Position numbers and translations under genes: made by a program
Notes under the pieces: generated by a model
Databases searched by the model: none
Told to the model about the DNA's origin: nothing
The model's input: the letters and a program-made list of their open reading frames with translations, nothing else
DNA from: Stieleria magnilauensis
GTDB taxonomy: Bacteria; Planctomycetota; Planctomycetia; Pirellulales; Pirellulaceae
NCBI GenBank assembly: GCA_007753675.1
Contig: CP036432.1
Span: forward strand, 1,586,394 to 1,650,393
Direction of reading: 5' to 3'
DNA: 64,000 nt
Part shown: piece after piece, positions 7,688 through 17,775 of the stretch
How the letters are laid out: each line of letters begins with the position of its first letter
Position numbering within the stretch: the first letter of the stretch is position 1

Positions 7688-10135
7688 ATGCCGCGTTCCG
7701 CGTTTTTCCTATTCGCCTTGCTCACCGTCCCGCTGATCGTCGGCTGTGAAGGCTGCACGACGACCCCGACGGCCGACCCCAACGCCCAAGAAGAGAATGC
7801 ACCGCAGGAGGCCTATTCGACTCGCTCGGCGATCGTGTTCCCATCGGACCAAAGCGAGTCGATCGGCGCGGTCAAACCGGGGCACTGGATGACGGCGGAG
7901 CAGTCGATCCGCAGCAACAAGGCTGACACACGCGGAGAACTGTCCAGTCGATCGGAGGTGATTCTGCGCGACATCAACATGGAACGCACCGGGACGATCG
8001 AAAGCCTGCATTCGGTTCGTCCGGTCGTGTTGCCCAAGGGCCAGATGCGCGGATTTGATTTCCGTTTCCGATGCCCGACTCCCAATTCCATCGACATTCG
8101 ACGCATCAACCTGTCCAGCCGTTTCGTCCCTCGCAGCGGCGGCATCTTGGATACCGGTGGTCAACCATTCAACGTGATGCGCGGCAGCGAGTATTTTTTC
8201 GTCGTTTTGACCGAGCGTCCCGAGCGATTCACGCGTCTGCAAACGGCCAATTGGACACGATCGTTTGAATCGGAGATCCAAGACCCGACCGGACACAGCA
8301 ACTATCGCGTGGTGGTGCCGGATGCAAGCGACTTGCTGCCGTTGCCGGAAACGATGTTGGATTGGTCCAGCACCGCCGTGGTGCTTTGGGACGACCTGTC
8401 CGAAGACGCGTTGACGCCGCAGCAACACACCGCGCTGGCCGACTGGATTCGCTTCGGCGGTCGTTTGATCGTCAACGGGCCGGCGGCCGGCGACGCCATC
8501 GCCAACACCTCACTGTCCGACGTGTTGCCGCTGGTCCCGACCAGCAATATCGAACTGGATGGCAACGCGGCGGCGGAGTTGTTGACCAAGAACTCCGTGG
8601 CGACGGATCGATCGTTACAAAAACAAATCGAACTGGTTCGCTCTCAGATCAGCCACATCGCCGTCGACGGGCGTCTCGATCCCGACGCATCAGCCATCGA
8701 CAAGACGGCGTCACTCGTTTTGGAACGACGCATCGGTCGCGGCACCGTCATCCAACCGCGGTTCGATTTGACCGACAACTGGATCGAAGCATGGGACTCG
8801 TACGACAGCTTCGTCAACAGCGTGATTCTGAATCGTCCCCCGCGGGAATACGTCGAACCCAGTTTCGGCGACGTCAGCCAAGAAGAATTGGCCGAACAAG
8901 GATACAACCCCACCGAACTGCGATTGTTTTTCCAAGGAACCACGCTCCGCAGCGACGCCGCGGTGAACTCCAGATTCCGCATCACCACCCGCGACAGTCT
9001 GCTCGCCGGCACCGACGACGAGGAGAAAAAGAAGAACAGTCCCTTCGACGCGTTTTCCAGGGTGGACGCAGTGACGGGCATTTCCGCCTGGAACGATTCC
9101 AGCGACGCGATCACGATGCTGCAACAAAAGCTAACCAGCGAAGCGGGGATCGAGATTCCGGGTTCCGCCCTGGTGATTCGATCGCTTGCGATCTATTTGA
9201 TCGTGTTGGTGCCGATCAACTATCTCGTTTTTCGCTTGATGAATCGGTTGGAGTACGCTTGGTTTGCGGTCCCGTTGATCGCCGTGATCGGTGCGGCGTT
9301 TGCCGCCCGGCAAGCACAGCTGGATATCGGCTTTGCCCGCAGCACGACGGAACTTGCGATCCTGGAAGGACACGCCGGATACCCCCGCGCGCATTTGACC
9401 CGCATGATCGGCATCTACAATTCACTGTCCAGCCGCTACGAGTTGCAATTTCGCACGGTCGACGGCATCGCAGTCCCGCTGGACAACGAGCCGGATCCGA
9501 ACACCGACATCCGACCGCTCATCCGCACCTCGTTCGAAGAAGGCCCATCGCTGGCTGATTTTGCCGTCAACAGTAACCGAATGCGTTACGTCCACAGCGA
9601 AGAGATGGTGGACCTGGGCGGCGCGATCGAATTCGACGGCGACAACACCTTGACCAGCGAAGCCGACATCGAGTTTTCAGACACGCTCGTGGTGCGAAAG
9701 AATGATCAAGGAGACACGGAAATCGCCGTGGTCGGGACCTTGAATCGCGGGGAGACCAAGACGGTTGAGTTTAACACGACCGAGCGTTCAATGGTCGCCA
9801 ACGATTTGCCGATGCAAGCCGACGACCTGATGAGACGATTGGCGGCGACCGATTCCGTTCCCAACGGGACGATCCGCTTGATCGCACGAATCGATGGTGC
9901 GCTCGATGGACTCGAAATCTCGCCCGCGGCGAGCCAGCAATCGGCGCAGACCATCGCCATCATTCACCTGAAACATGCCGATCTGCCCGAACCGGTCGCC
10001 GACAAGAACCTTGTCAGTGACTTTCGCCGTGTAAACCGCATCGAGACCACGACACCGGAATCGGAAGATTCGAAACCGGATTCGGAAGCAACCGACACGA
10101 CCGACAACAAGACGCCGCCGACGGAGAGCGAGTGA
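7688..10135 (+). CDS. GldG-like large lipoprotein with C-terminal membrane segments
   Basis: 815 aa from ATG 7688 (MPRSAFFLFALLTVPLIVGC). The open frame starts at 7550, but only 7688 gives a signal sequence with a lipobox (LIVGC, Cys19), so the protein is probably lipid-anchored. A segment around VVLWDDLSEDALTPQQHTALADWIRFGGRLIVNGP resembles the glutamine-amidotransferase-like fold in GldG-type ABC accessory proteins. About two thirds along, two helices (ALVIRSLAIYLIVLVPINYL and AWFAVPLIAVIGAAFAA) cross the membrane. The C-terminal part is a beta-rich exported domain. The next gene (ABC ATPase) starts 1 nt after the stop, so the two are translationally coupled and probably work together. No ABC-2 permease is adjacent, which is odd. 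The exact family is not certain. Confidence 0.7.
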   Translation: MPRSAFFLFALLTVPLIVGCEGCTTTPTADPNAQEENAPQEAYSTRSAIVFPSDQSESIGAVKPGHWMTAEQSIRSNKADTRGELSSRSEVILRDINMERTGTIESLHSVRPVVLPKGQMRGFDFRFRCPTPNSIDIRRINLSSRFVPRSGGILDTGGQPFNVMRGSEYFFVVLTERPERFTRLQTANWTRSFESEIQDPTGHSNYRVVVPDASDLLPLPETMLDWSSTAVVLWDDLSEDALTPQQHTALADWIRFGGRLIVNGPAAGDAIANTSLSDVLPLVPTSNIELDGNAAAELLTKNSVATDRSLQKQIELVRSQISHIAVDGRLDPDASAIDKTASLVLERRIGRGTVIQPRFDLTDNWIEAWDSYDSFVNSVILNRPPREYVEPSFGDVSQEELAEQGYNPTELRLFFQGTTLRSDAAVNSRFRITTRDSLLAGTDDEEKKKNSPFDAFSRVDAVTGISAWNDSSDAITMLQQKLTSEAGIEIPGSALVIRSLAIYLIVLVPINYLVFRLMNRLEYAWFAVPLIAVIGAAFAARQAQLDIGFARSTTELAILEGHAGYPRAHLTRMIGIYNSLSSRYELQFRTVDGIAVPLDNEPDPNTDIRPLIRTSFEEGPSLADFAVNSNRMRYVHSEEMVDLGGAIEFDGDNTLTSEADIEFSDTLVVRKNDQGDTEIAVVGTLNRGETKTVEFNTTERSMVANDLPMQADDLMRRLAATDSVPNGTIRLIARIDGALDGLEISPAASQQSAQTIAIIHLKHADLPEPVADKNLVSDFRRVNRIETTTPESEDSKPDSEATDTTDNKTPPTESE

Positions 10136-10136
10136 G

Positions 10137-11063
10137 ATGATAACGTTGACAGGATTCGGAAAGGACTATGGAGACTTCACCGCGGTGCAGGAGTTGGATC
10201 TTCATATTGAAGCCGGGGAGACGTTCGGATTCATCGGCCCCAACGGTGCAGGCAAAAGTACGACGATTCGATTTTTGGCCACGCTGTTACGGGCCACACG
10301 CGGTCGCGGTGAAGTCGCCGGATGTGACGTCATGGCCGATCCGGTCGGCGTTCGTCAAGCCGTCGGCTACATGCCCGACAACTTCGGCGTGTACGACGGC
10401 ATGCGAGTCTGGGAGTTTTTGGATTTCTTTGCCGTCGCCTACCGGATCGGACGCAAGGACAGAAAACAGATCATCGACAACGTCCTGGAACTGTTGGATC
10501 TGACGCACAAACGCGACGATTTTGTCAACGGATTGTCTCGCGGCATGAAACAACGACTGTGTCTGGCCAAAACCCTGGTGCACGACCCGCCGGTCTTGAT
10601 TCTGGATGAACCGGCCAGCGGCCTGGATCCCCGAGCGCGCGTCGAAGTGAAAGAGTTGCTCAAAGAATTGCGCCGCATGGGCAAAACGATTCTGATCAGC
10701 AGCCACATCCTGACCGAACTGGCGGATTGTTGCACTTCGATCGGCATCATCGAACGGGGACAACTGTTGATGAGCGGTCCGATCGAAACGGTCTATCGGC
10801 AGATCCGACGAAACCGGCACGTCGAGATTCAGTTCGTGTCCGGTGAAGAGGCCGGGCTGTCGATCTTGCGCAGCAGCCCTGCCTTGCGATCGATCGAACA
10901 AGAACCGACCTGCATCGTCGCCGAACTAGAAACCGACGACGAAGGCTTGGCGACGCTGATGGAGACGATGATCGCCGAAGGAGTTCGCTTGCGTTCGTTC
11001 AATGATCGCGCCCCGACCTTGGAAGATGTCTTCATGACCGTGACCAAGGGCCTGGTGACGTGA
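10137..11063 (+). CDS. ABC transporter ATP-binding protein (GldA/CcmA-like)
   Basis: 308 aa. Walker A GPNGAGKST at residues 34-42, Q-loop region AVGYMPDNFGVYDGMRV, ABC signature LSRGMKQR, Walker B VLILDEP followed by ASGLDPRAR (D-loop), and the H-switch in ILISSHILTEL. The length and the C-terminal extension of about 80 residues (RNRHVEIQFVSGEEAG onward) match ABC-2-type exporters of the GldA/NatA/CcmA group, which act in the cytoplasm on an integral-membrane permease. It starts 1 nt after the GldG-like gene, and its stop overlaps the next start (GTGA), so all three are one translational unit. The neighbouring membrane proteins are candidates for the missing permease role, but neither looks like a classical ABC-2 permease. 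Confidence 0.93.
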   Translation: MITLTGFGKDYGDFTAVQELDLHIEAGETFGFIGPNGAGKSTTIRFLATLLRATRGRGEVAGCDVMADPVGVRQAVGYMPDNFGVYDGMRVWEFLDFFAVAYRIGRKDRKQIIDNVLELLDLTHKRDDFVNGLSRGMKQRLCLAKTLVHDPPVLILDEPASGLDPRARVEVKELLKELRRMGKTILISSHILTELADCCTSIGIIERGQLLMSGPIETVYRQIRRNRHVEIQFVSGEEAGLSILRSSPALRSIEQEPTCIVAELETDDEGLATLMETMIAEGVRLRSFNDRAPTLEDVFMTVTKGLVT

Positions 11064-13660
11064 TCCGATGTCTTGCGTCGGTAGCCTTGGTCGTTGCCGT
11101 CATTCTGGGATCGACCTGGCCGACGCTGTTGGGAAAACGCATCGCCTTTCGCGACGTCAACCATTTTTACTTGCCGCTGTATGATTACGTGGCCGAGCGG
11201 ACGGCCACTGAGTGGCTTCCGTTCTGGAACCCGCTCGATCACACCGGCATGCCCCTGATCGGTGAGACGTCGACGGCGGTCTTGTACCCGCTGCGATGGC
11301 TCGTGTATGCGTTTCCGCTGGCCAGCGATCGGCTGTCCAACGAATCCTTGATGAGCATCTATTTGATCGTTCATCTGTTGTTGGCCTCCGCCGCCGCGGC
11401 CTGGCTGGCCAAGTCGATCGGCTGCCGGCCGTTAGGGGTGTTCGTGGCGGCAATCGTTTATCCGCTCTCGGGCAGCGTTTTCTCGCTGTGTTGCAACCCT
11501 CCATTCTTGGTCGGTGCGGCGTGGATTCCGTTCGCCCTGGGCGCCTGCCTGCCGACGATAACCTTGGCGGGCGGATCTCGTTCGACGCGCCGGCGGATTG
11601 TGATCGCCGCCACCGCTCTGGCCATGATGGTGCTCGGCGGCGATCCCCAGTCGGCACTGCACTGCGTGATGACCGCCGGTGCGATTTCGCTGTTCCACGC
11701 CAGGAGTCAATTTCGACAAGCCCGTGATCAAGGCCGGACGTGGTGGCAAAGCGAGTGCGTCCGCACCGTCGTCGTCAGCGTGAGCGGCTGCGCGTTGGCC
11801 GTCGGGATCAGCTCGATCCAAATCGCGGCGTCGTTGGATTGGAGTCGCCAAAGTGTTCGCGCGGCGCGTGTTGCCCAACGCAGCGAGGTCTACGAGTTTT
11901 CGCTCGCCCCTTGGCACGCCATCGAAACCGTCTCGCCACGTCCCTTCGGCAATCTGTTTCCCATCCATCGGCGGATCGCCAACGTGATCCCGGGCGAAGG
12001 ACGGATGTGGACGCCGTCACTCTACGCGGGTTTGATCGTGGGGTTCGCACTGCTTTGCCGTCTGGTCCGACCGCGAAGCTATCTTGCCGAACCTTGGCTG
12101 GCCGTCTCGCTGGTCAGCTTGGCGATTTGTTTCGGACATTTCGGACTGGTCTGGTGGCTGCAACAGATCCCCGGTGTGCTCGAGCATAGCGACAGCGCGA
12201 TCGGGGGACCGTTTTGGATGCTCTGTCAGTGGATTCCCGGCTACAGTTCGTTTCGCTATCCGGTCAAATGGTTACCGATCTTCGCCATCGCCAGTTCCAT
12301 GGTCGCGGCGCAGTGGATTTCGTCCCAGCGTGACAGACGTGAATTGCCTTTGGCGTTGATGCTGCTGGTTGGTTTTGTCGCTGGCGGCGTGTCGGCGCAC
12401 TTGGCCAGCGAGCAATGGGAACGCTGGCTACCGCTCGACCCCGACAGGCTTCCGATCGATGAATATTGGGGACCGCTGGACGTGGCCGGCAGCCTGACGT
12501 TGATACGTGCGTCGTGTTGGTGGACGGTCGCGGTGTTGTGTGTGCTGGTCGGATTGCGTCGGTTTACCGAGTGGCAAGATCGGCGCCGGCCCGCAATTTG
12601 GATCGGCAGTGCATGGGTCGCCTTGATCGCGCTGGATGCGATCGTCAACACGTCGACCTTGTTGCCCCGAGTGGACGTTTGGCGGGAACGACAGTTGGCA
12701 CACCAGGCAAGTCCGGCTCCGATCCCGCGGACACGCACCTTACGCACGCAAGCCGGGATGTGGCCGCAGCGATGGCGGACCACCGGATCCATCGATCGCC
12801 CGCTGGAAGTCGCCGCAAGCGAACGGATTGCCTGGTTCGGACGTTGGCACCTGATTCATCGACAGGCGGTGTTCAACAGCATGGTCAGTATCAAGAGCCG
12901 CAGCTACGGAGAGTTCTGGTGGTCGTGCAACCACCACCTGCAGAGTCTCGATCGCGAACAACGCTCGGCGTTTTGGAAGGCGATCCGTCAGTGGCTGGCG
13001 ATCGGAGCGGTCTCGCACGTCGACGGCCACTCGGCCACCGCCGCCGATGGAATGACATTGGTCTCGGTGGAACGCCGGATGACCGAACCGGTCCGCGACG
13101 TCCGCGTTTTCACCGATTGGTTGCCGGAAAAACCGTTGCGTGAATTGGTACCAGAAATCGGCCTTCGCCGCGGACTGCCGTTGCCCCACCTCGCGGCGGC
13201 TCCACCGTCGTCCCGCTCGGCCGCTGCAGCCCCGGCTGGTTCCAGCACACGATCGGCTGAACGATCCGCCGGGCGATCGGCACGCGTCGAACGCGCGGCC
13301 GACGGAACGATCGTCGTCCGCTGCGACATCGACTGCGTACTAGAACGATGTGTCTATCAAGACGGCAATTGGCAGGCCCGGCTGGACTCCGTCACCGGTG
13401 ATTCCTCCCGATCGCTGCCGGTTTTCCGCAGCAGCCACTTGAATCAGGCGGTGGTCATCCCACCAGGAAATTGGCGTGTGGCGTTTGAGTATCGGCCGTG
13501 GTGGAAAGCGCCGACGCTCGTCGTGGCGACTTCAGCAGCCATTTTGCTGGCGATTTTGGTCTTTTTGCCGAACCAATTCGGCAAGGCGACGGTCCGGGGA
13601 ATTGTGTTTTTCCTGATCCGCGGTAGGCTGCTGCGCTCGTTTCGACCCTACACTCGTTAA
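11060..13660 (+). CDS. YfhO-like polytopic membrane protein
   Basis: 866 aa, starting at GTG 11060 that overlaps the ABC ATPase stop (GTGA). Twelve or so hydrophobic helices: first [17 protein letters not shown], then the conserved periplasmic loop with [36 protein letters not shown] and [11 protein letters not shown], which is the hallmark of the YfhO/GT-C family (acidic residue in the first loop, NP..H.G.P). Later segments include [19 protein letters not shown] soluble region with [17 protein letters not shown] and an Ala/Ser-rich linker precedes a final helix ([20 protein letters not shown]). The family is thought to transfer sugars from lipid carriers to envelope polymers or proteins, but substrates are mostly unknown. 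Coupling to the ABC genes suggests a shared envelope task. Confidence 0.8.
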   Translation: MIRCLASVALVVAVILGSTWPTLLGKRIAFRDVNHFYLPLYDYVAERTATEWLPFWNPLDHTGMPLIGETSTAVLYPLRWLVYAFPLASDRLSNESLMSIYLIVHLLLASAAAAWLAKSIGCRPLGVFVAAIVYPLSGSVFSLCCNPPFLVGAAWIPFALGACLPTITLAGGSRSTRRRIVIAATALAMMVLGGDPQSALHCVMTAGAISLFHARSQFRQARDQGRTWWQSECVRTVVVSVSGCALAVGISSIQIAASLDWSRQSVRAARVAQRSEVYEFSLAPWHAIETVSPRPFGNLFPIHRRIANVIPGEGRMWTPSLYAGLIVGFALLCRLVRPRSYLAEPWLAVSLVSLAICFGHFGLVWWLQQIPGVLEHSDSAIGGPFWMLCQWIPGYSSFRYPVKWLPIFAIASSMVAAQWISSQRDRRELPLALMLLVGFVAGGVSAHLASEQWERWLPLDPDRLPIDEYWGPLDVAGSLTLIRASCWWTVAVLCVLVGLRRFTEWQDRRRPAIWIGSAWVALIALDAIVNTSTLLPRVDVWRERQLAHQASPAPIPRTRTLRTQAGMWPQRWRTTGSIDRPLEVAASERIAWFGRWHLIHRQAVFNSMVSIKSRSYGEFWWSCNHHLQSLDREQRSAFWKAIRQWLAIGAVSHVDGHSATAADGMTLVSVERRMTEPVRDVRVFTDWLPEKPLRELVPEIGLRRGLPLPHLAAAPPSSRSAAAAPAGSSTRSAERSAGRSARVERAADGTIVVRCDIDCVLERCVYQDGNWQARLDSVTGDSSRSLPVFRSSHLNQAVVIPPGNWRVAFEYRPWWKAPTLVVATSAAILLAILVFLPNQFGKATVRGIVFFLIRGRLLRSFRPYTR

Positions 13661-13685
13661 AAATTCAACACCCCAGGGACTCCCT

Positions 13686-14591
13686 ATGACCCAGCGTCGT
13701 GGATCTGATTTCGCCGGACTATCGGTCGCCATCATCACGCCCTTTGCCAACGGCGGAGTGGACTACGACCGGTTGAAACAGCAGATCGAATTCCAAATCG
13801 AAGCGGGCACGCGTTGCATCGTTCCCGTTGGGACGACCGGCGAATCGCCGACGTTGACGCACGACGAGCATGAGCGCGTGATCGCGGAGACGATTCAGTG
13901 CGTCGCCGGACGCGCGAAAGTGATGGCCGGTACAGGCAGCAACAGCACCGCCGAAGCACTGCGTTTGACGAAACGGGCCGCGGACGAAGGTGCCGATGCG
14001 ACGCTGCAGGTCGCACCCTATTACAACAAGCCGACCCAAGAAGGCTTGTACCAGCACTTCAAAGCGGTTGCCGAAGCCGTCGACATTCCGGTCTGTGTCT
14101 ACAACATCCCCGGCCGCACCGGAAAAGAAATCGACGTGTCGACCATCCAGCGATTGGCCGAACTGCCGGGCATCACGATGGTCAAGGAAGCAACGGGCAA
14201 ACTGGATCAGTGCTCGGCGATCGTCGGCACGACCGATTTGACCGTGCTCTCCGGCGACGACTCGCTGACGTTGCCGATGATGAGTGTCGGAGCTGAAGGC
14301 GTGGTGTCGGTCGTCGGCAACCTGGTTCCCGGCGACATGATCAAATTGGTCCGGGCGGCCAGCAGCGGCGATTATGAACTCGCTCGCAAAATGCATCATC
14401 AGTTGTTCGCCCTGTGCAGCAACATGCTGGGGCTGGCCACCAACCCGATTCCGGTCAAGGCCGCGATGCGGATGGTCGGACGCGACACGGGAGAATTGCG
14501 TTTGCCGATGACTCCCCTGGACGAAGCGGCCGAAAGCCAGTTGCAGCAAACCATTCTCGCCTACGGTCTGGCGAGCGCCGCAGCGGTTTGA
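13686..14591 (+). CDS. dapA: 4-hydroxy-tetrahydrodipicolinate synthase
   Basis: 301 aa, full length. It condenses pyruvate with aspartate semialdehyde in the lysine/diaminopimelate pathway. Key residues are visible: Thr50-Thr51 (GTTGES), the hydrophobic-pocket region [10 protein letters not shown] (112-121), Tyr139 in VYNIPGRTG, Arg144, and the Schiff-base Lys167 in ITMVKEATG. All align with the E. coli residues shifted by 6. The start ATG lies 25 nt after the previous stop, preceded by CAGGGACTCCCT. It is convergent with hom, which uses the same aspartate semialdehyde pool for the threonine/methionine branch. Confidence 0.97.
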   Translation: MTQRRGSDFAGLSVAIITPFANGGVDYDRLKQQIEFQIEAGTRCIVPVGTTGESPTLTHDEHERVIAETIQCVAGRAKVMAGTGSNSTAEALRLTKRAADEGADATLQVAPYYNKPTQEGLYQHFKAVAEAVDIPVCVYNIPGRTGKEIDVSTIQRLAELPGITMVKEATGKLDQCSAIVGTTDLTVLSGDDSLTLPMMSVGAEGVVSVVGNLVPGDMIKLVRAASSGDYELARKMHHQLFALCSNMLGLATNPIPVKAAMRMVGRDTGELRLPMTPLDEAAESQLQQTILAYGLASAAAV

Positions 14592-14631
14592 TTCGGCTGG
14601 GCGACGTTTCCGTCGCGATCAGCGAATGCCT

Positions 14632-14659
14632 GGACGCCGGCGTGATCCGGCGGGCGTCC
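14632..14659. terminator. Possible bidirectional hairpin between dapA and hom
   Basis: GGACGCCGG (14632-14640), then a 6-nt loop, then CCGGCGGGCGTCC (14647-14659) folds into a GC-rich stem with a small bulge. It sits in the 75-bp gap between two convergent stops. No strong T run follows, so it is only a possible terminator. Confidence 0.35.
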
Positions 14660-14666
14660 GACGACG

Positions 14667-15977
14667 TTATTCTTTCACGCGGAATCGCGTGACGGGACCT
14701 TGGACGGCGGTCAGCGATTCGATCTCCGCGGTCGCCAACTTCGCCGCACCCTCGGTCGCTTCGTGCGTCATGATCACCAGCGGCACCAGTTCCAGGTCCC
14801 CGCCGGCGGCTTCGGTCTCGTGCTGGATCACCGAGGCGATCGAGATCGCATGCTTGGCCAAGACGTTGGCGATGGCCGCCAGCGTCCCGGGATGATTGGC
14901 GACATGCAGCCTCAGGTAGAACCGCCCTCGCAACGTTTCGGCGTCGCGGAGGATGGCGCGGGGAGGATTGTCGCTGGAGAAATATTCCAGCGTCTGAAAG
15001 GTCAGCTTCGTTCGACCGACCGCGGTGTCGATCAAATCGGCCACGACAGCGGACGCCGTCGGCATTTGGCCGGCTCCCAGCCCATGGAAGAACACGGGGC
15101 CGACGGCATCACCGATCGCGCGAATCGCATTGAACGCGTTTCGCACTTCGGCCAGCGGCGTCCCGATCTTCAACAGCGTCGGCGAAACCGACAGTTCCAA
15201 GCCGTCGTCGGTCAGATTGGCGACGGCCAGTAATTTGATTCGATAGCCCAGTTCCCGCGCGTAGCGCAGATCCACCGGATCCAACCCGTCGATGCCGACT
15301 TTGGGGATGTCATTCCAGTCGACGGCGGCGCCGAACGCCAGGTGTGCCAAAATCGCCAGCTTTTGCGCCGCGTCCGTCCCGTCGACGTCCATCGTCGGAT
15401 CCGCTTCGGCGTACCCGAGTTCCTGCGCCGTTTTGACGACTTCCGCATAGTTGGAACCGAACTCGTCCATCTGGCTGACGATGAAGTTGCTGGTCCCGTT
15501 CAGGATCCCTTCGAGCGATTGCAGCTGGTTGGCCGACAGGCACTGGCTGATGTTGGCGATGATCGGGATGCCGCCTGCCACAGACGCTTCGAATGCGATG
15601 CTGCGTCCCAATTGTCGGGCGCGATCGAACAGTTCCGGACCGTGCTCGGCCAGCAGGGCCTTGTTCGCGGTGACGATGTCTTTGCCCGATTCCAGCAACC
15701 GCAGCATGATCGATCGAGCGGGTTCGAGCCCGCCGATCAGTTGCGCCACGACGGTGATTTCCGGATCGTCGACGACTTCATCGATCGAATCGGTCAACAC
15801 ACCTTCGGGCAGATCGATCCGTGCAGCGGCTTTGGCAAGGTCTCTGGCGACCGCCTTGCGCAACCACAACGTTCGACCGGCATGACGCGCCGTGCGGTCT
15901 CCATGATCAAGCAACAGACGCGCAACACCGCTACCAACAGTTCCCAGGCCAACAATGGCAATGTTTGTCTTTTCCAT
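14667..15977 (-). CDS. hom: Homoserine dehydrogenase
   Basis: 436 aa. It reduces aspartate semialdehyde to homoserine. N-terminal NAD(P)-binding motif GLGTVGSGVARLLL at residues 11-24; the conserved substrate region with VTANKALLAEHGPELF, EASVAGGIPII, GILNGTSNFI (Thr-rich active site) and the Asp/Lys-bearing DPTMDVDGTDAAQKLAIL; and a C-terminal ACT domain (FYLRLHVANHPGTLAAIANVL) for feedback regulation, probably by threonine. The length matches the family. It lies downstream of the PilZ gene on the minus strand with a 46-nt gap and is convergent with dapA. Confidence 0.97.
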   Translation of the reverse strand: MEKTNIAIVGLGTVGSGVARLLLDHGDRTARHAGRTLWLRKAVARDLAKAAARIDLPEGVLTDSIDEVVDDPEITVVAQLIGGLEPARSIMLRLLESGKDIVTANKALLAEHGPELFDRARQLGRSIAFEASVAGGIPIIANISQCLSANQLQSLEGILNGTSNFIVSQMDEFGSNYAEVVKTAQELGYAEADPTMDVDGTDAAQKLAILAHLAFGAAVDWNDIPKVGIDGLDPVDLRYARELGYRIKLLAVANLTDDGLELSVSPTLLKIGTPLAEVRNAFNAIRAIGDAVGPVFFHGLGAGQMPTASAVVADLIDTAVGRTKLTFQTLEYFSSDNPPRAILRDAETLRGRFYLRLHVANHPGTLAAIANVLAKHAISIASVIQHETEAAGGDLELVPLVIMTHEATEGAAKLATAEIESLTAVQGPVTRFRVKE

Positions 15978-16023
15978 GACGCCAGATGTTACCCGCCCGA
16001 CCGCGTTTCAACGAGACCCGGCA

Positions 16024-16389
16024 CTAGCGATGCATGTTGATGAATTGCCAGCCAGAAATCTTCCAGTTCGGCCCGTAGGGACGACACCAGCGACACTGCG
16101 CCAACATTTTGATCGGCCCACCCTTAAGCGACTCAATCGTCAGCACCGCCGTGGACCGCTCGGGGATCTCGTTTTGCGTGATCAGCCCAATGCCGGCGGC
16201 AGAAACGTTTCGCGAAAATGCCATGATTTCTTGCTGAGCCCCTCGGATCAGCAACGCCACGGGCCGGACCAGATGCTCGCGGTGCGACGAACGGTTCTCG
16301 ATGCGATCGTAAAACGCGTCTTCCTCGAGAAGATCCCGAATGGCGTTCTCGACGTCCATGTTCGGTGCGGTACCGGAAAGACGCAACAT
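16024..16389 (-). CDS. PilZ domain protein
   Basis: 121 aa from ATG 16389, chosen because an AGGAG box lies 10 nt upstream; the longer open frame to 16566 has an Arg-rich, non-domain beginning. The PilZ hallmarks are present: an Arg-rich start (SSHREHLVRPVALL) for c-di-GMP phosphate contact, and SRNVSAAGIGLIT, which gives the [DN]xSxxG motif as NVSAAG. The remainder is a short beta barrel (STAVLTIESLKGG, MLAQCRWCRPYG). It has no other domain, so it is probably a small cytoplasmic c-di-GMP effector or adaptor. It precedes hom on the same strand; a functional link is not obvious. Confidence 0.8.
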   Translation of the reverse strand: MLRLSGTAPNMDVENAIRDLLEEDAFYDRIENRSSHREHLVRPVALLIRGAQQEIMAFSRNVSAAGIGLITQNEIPERSTAVLTIESLKGGPIKMLAQCRWCRPYGPNWKISGWQFINMHR

Positions 16390-16707
16390 TGTGGGCAGAC
16401 TCCTGCACGTTCTGTGGGTGACGCGTGGTTTCTTGCGTCGGCAAGGGGATTCCAGGGATGTTGATCGGGTGCGGGTTCGGGTCAGGCAGACTATGCCGAC
16501 ACCGAAGCTTCCCGTTAACTTCAACCTTGCCGGGCGTTCTGCCCGCGTGCAAATGGATTTCCGCACGAATGCTCAAGAAATCGCCCGGGATGCCATGACC
16601 AATTCGATCGGCCCCTTCACCCTGCCACGATCTGGTCACCGACCACCCCCCTAATTGGAATAGTGAACAGCGAGCCCAAGCGTCCAGCGCAACCCACCGT
16701 GCGAGCG
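16390..16707. other. Intergenic region, no gene seen apart from the PilZ leader
   Basis: 318 bp between the PilZ start and the stop of the sugar isomerase-like gene, both on the minus strand. It holds the PilZ ribosome-binding site and presumably its promoter. I found no RNA gene, repeat or convincing small ORF. Confidence 0.6.
16400..16404 (-). promoter_or_regulatory. Ribosome-binding site deciding the PilZ start
   Basis: AGGAG on the minus strand, 10 nt before ATG 16389. It supports the short 121-aa PilZ protein over the 180-aa open frame. Confidence 0.7.
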
Positions 16708-17586
16708 TTACAGCGACCGCAGATAGTCCGCGCTTTGCTGAATGCTTTTGACCGGGTGCGGCGAGTGGTCTTGCTCGACGTGGCAGTGTGACACGCCGGC
16801 ATCCGCGGCGGCGGCCAGGATCGGTTCCATCGGGATCACGCCGTTGCCCAGTTCCTTGAACGCTTCCTTGGGGATGCCGTCGTATTGCGGCGGCGTGACG
16901 GATCGATCCAGGTCCTTGAGGTGCAACTGCGTCACGCGTCCGGAGAGTTTGCGAATCAGATCCGCGGCATCCAATCCACCGACGGCGACCCAGAAGACGT
17001 CAATTTCAAACTTCATGTCCTCTGAAAACTGTTCGACAAAAACGTCATAACCACACTTGCCGCCCTCGAGCGGTTTGAATTCAAAGGCGTGATTGTGGTA
17101 GGCCAATTGAATCCCCGCGCGTTTCGCTTTCTCGGCTGCCACGTTGCACCGCTCTGCGACCTGCTTGTACTGGTCCAACGAACCACGCAGTTCGGCGCCC
17201 AGGTACGGGACCACGACGTGGGTCAGTCCCAGGTCGTTGGCTTTGTCGAGCAGCTCTTCAAACGGCTGAACGCCTTTCTGGTCAGGCTTTAGGATTCCGT
17301 CGGTGTTGATGTGCGACGAATGGACCGCCATCCCATTGGCTTTGGCTTCGCGAATCATGTCGTCCGCGCCGGGGAACCCATACGGTTCGACTTGCTTGTA
17401 CCCCGCCTCGGCAACTGCTTTCAACGTGCCCGCGACGTCCTTGCCGATTTCGTTCCGCAGCGTGTAGAGCTGGATGCCGATCTCGTTGCGATACTTGTTG
17501 TCCGATTCCAGGGCGCTGAGCCACTTGGATTGAGCCAGGGCGGCGGTCAGCGCTGCACCGGTCGCAATGAATTGACGTCGTTTCAT
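16708..17586 (-). CDS. Sugar phosphate isomerase/epimerase-like TIM-barrel protein, Tat-exported
   Basis: 292 aa from ATG 17586. The longer frame to 17655 is discarded because 17586 begins with a Tat signal (MKRRQFIATGAALTAALAQS). The mature part is an AP-endonuclease-2 type barrel: IGIQLYTLRNEIGKDV in the first strand, GYKQVEPYGF, MAVHSSHINTDG, THVVVPYLGAE, LAYHNHAFEF with metal-ligand His, Glu-rich MKFEIDVFWVAVGG, TQLHLKDLD and CHVEQDH at the end. His, Glu and Asp at strand ends match a divalent-metal site. Tat export implies it folds, with its metal, in the cytoplasm and acts in the periplasm-like compartment. Many planctomycete paralogues have no assigned substrate; related proteins isomerise or oxidise sugars. 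Confidence 0.88.
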   Translation of the reverse strand: MKRRQFIATGAALTAALAQSKWLSALESDNKYRNEIGIQLYTLRNEIGKDVAGTLKAVAEAGYKQVEPYGFPGADDMIREAKANGMAVHSSHINTDGILKPDQKGVQPFEELLDKANDLGLTHVVVPYLGAELRGSLDQYKQVAERCNVAAEKAKRAGIQLAYHNHAFEFKPLEGGKCGYDVFVEQFSEDMKFEIDVFWVAVGGLDAADLIRKLSGRVTQLHLKDLDRSVTPPQYDGIPKEAFKELGNGVIPMEPILAAAADAGVSHCHVEQDHSPHPVKSIQQSADYLRSL

Positions 17587-17665
17587 GGTTGTGATGGTGT
17601 GTGGGGGAACGAAAAGCAAAGGAGATCGATGAACAATCGTGGGGCGTGTAGGCATTCCCCACGCG

Positions 17666-17741
17666 ATCAGCCGGCTCGCGCACGCGTTCGGGCCCCGTGC
17701 GTGAACGCGCGAGGCCCGTGAGCTACCGCCAACCGGCTGAT
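17666..17741. repeat. Nested palindrome between gltD and the isomerase gene
   Basis: Outer arms ATCAGCCGG (17666-17674) and CCGGCTGAT (17733-17741) surround inner GC-rich complements GGGCC/GGCCC and CGCGCACGCG/CGCGC. It lies 34 nt after the gltD stop. The outer arms share TCAGCCGG with family D elements, but the middle differs, so kinship is only possible. Confidence 0.6.
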
Positions 17742-17775
17742 TACCGGTCGGGCGTATCGATGGGAAACCGCGGCG

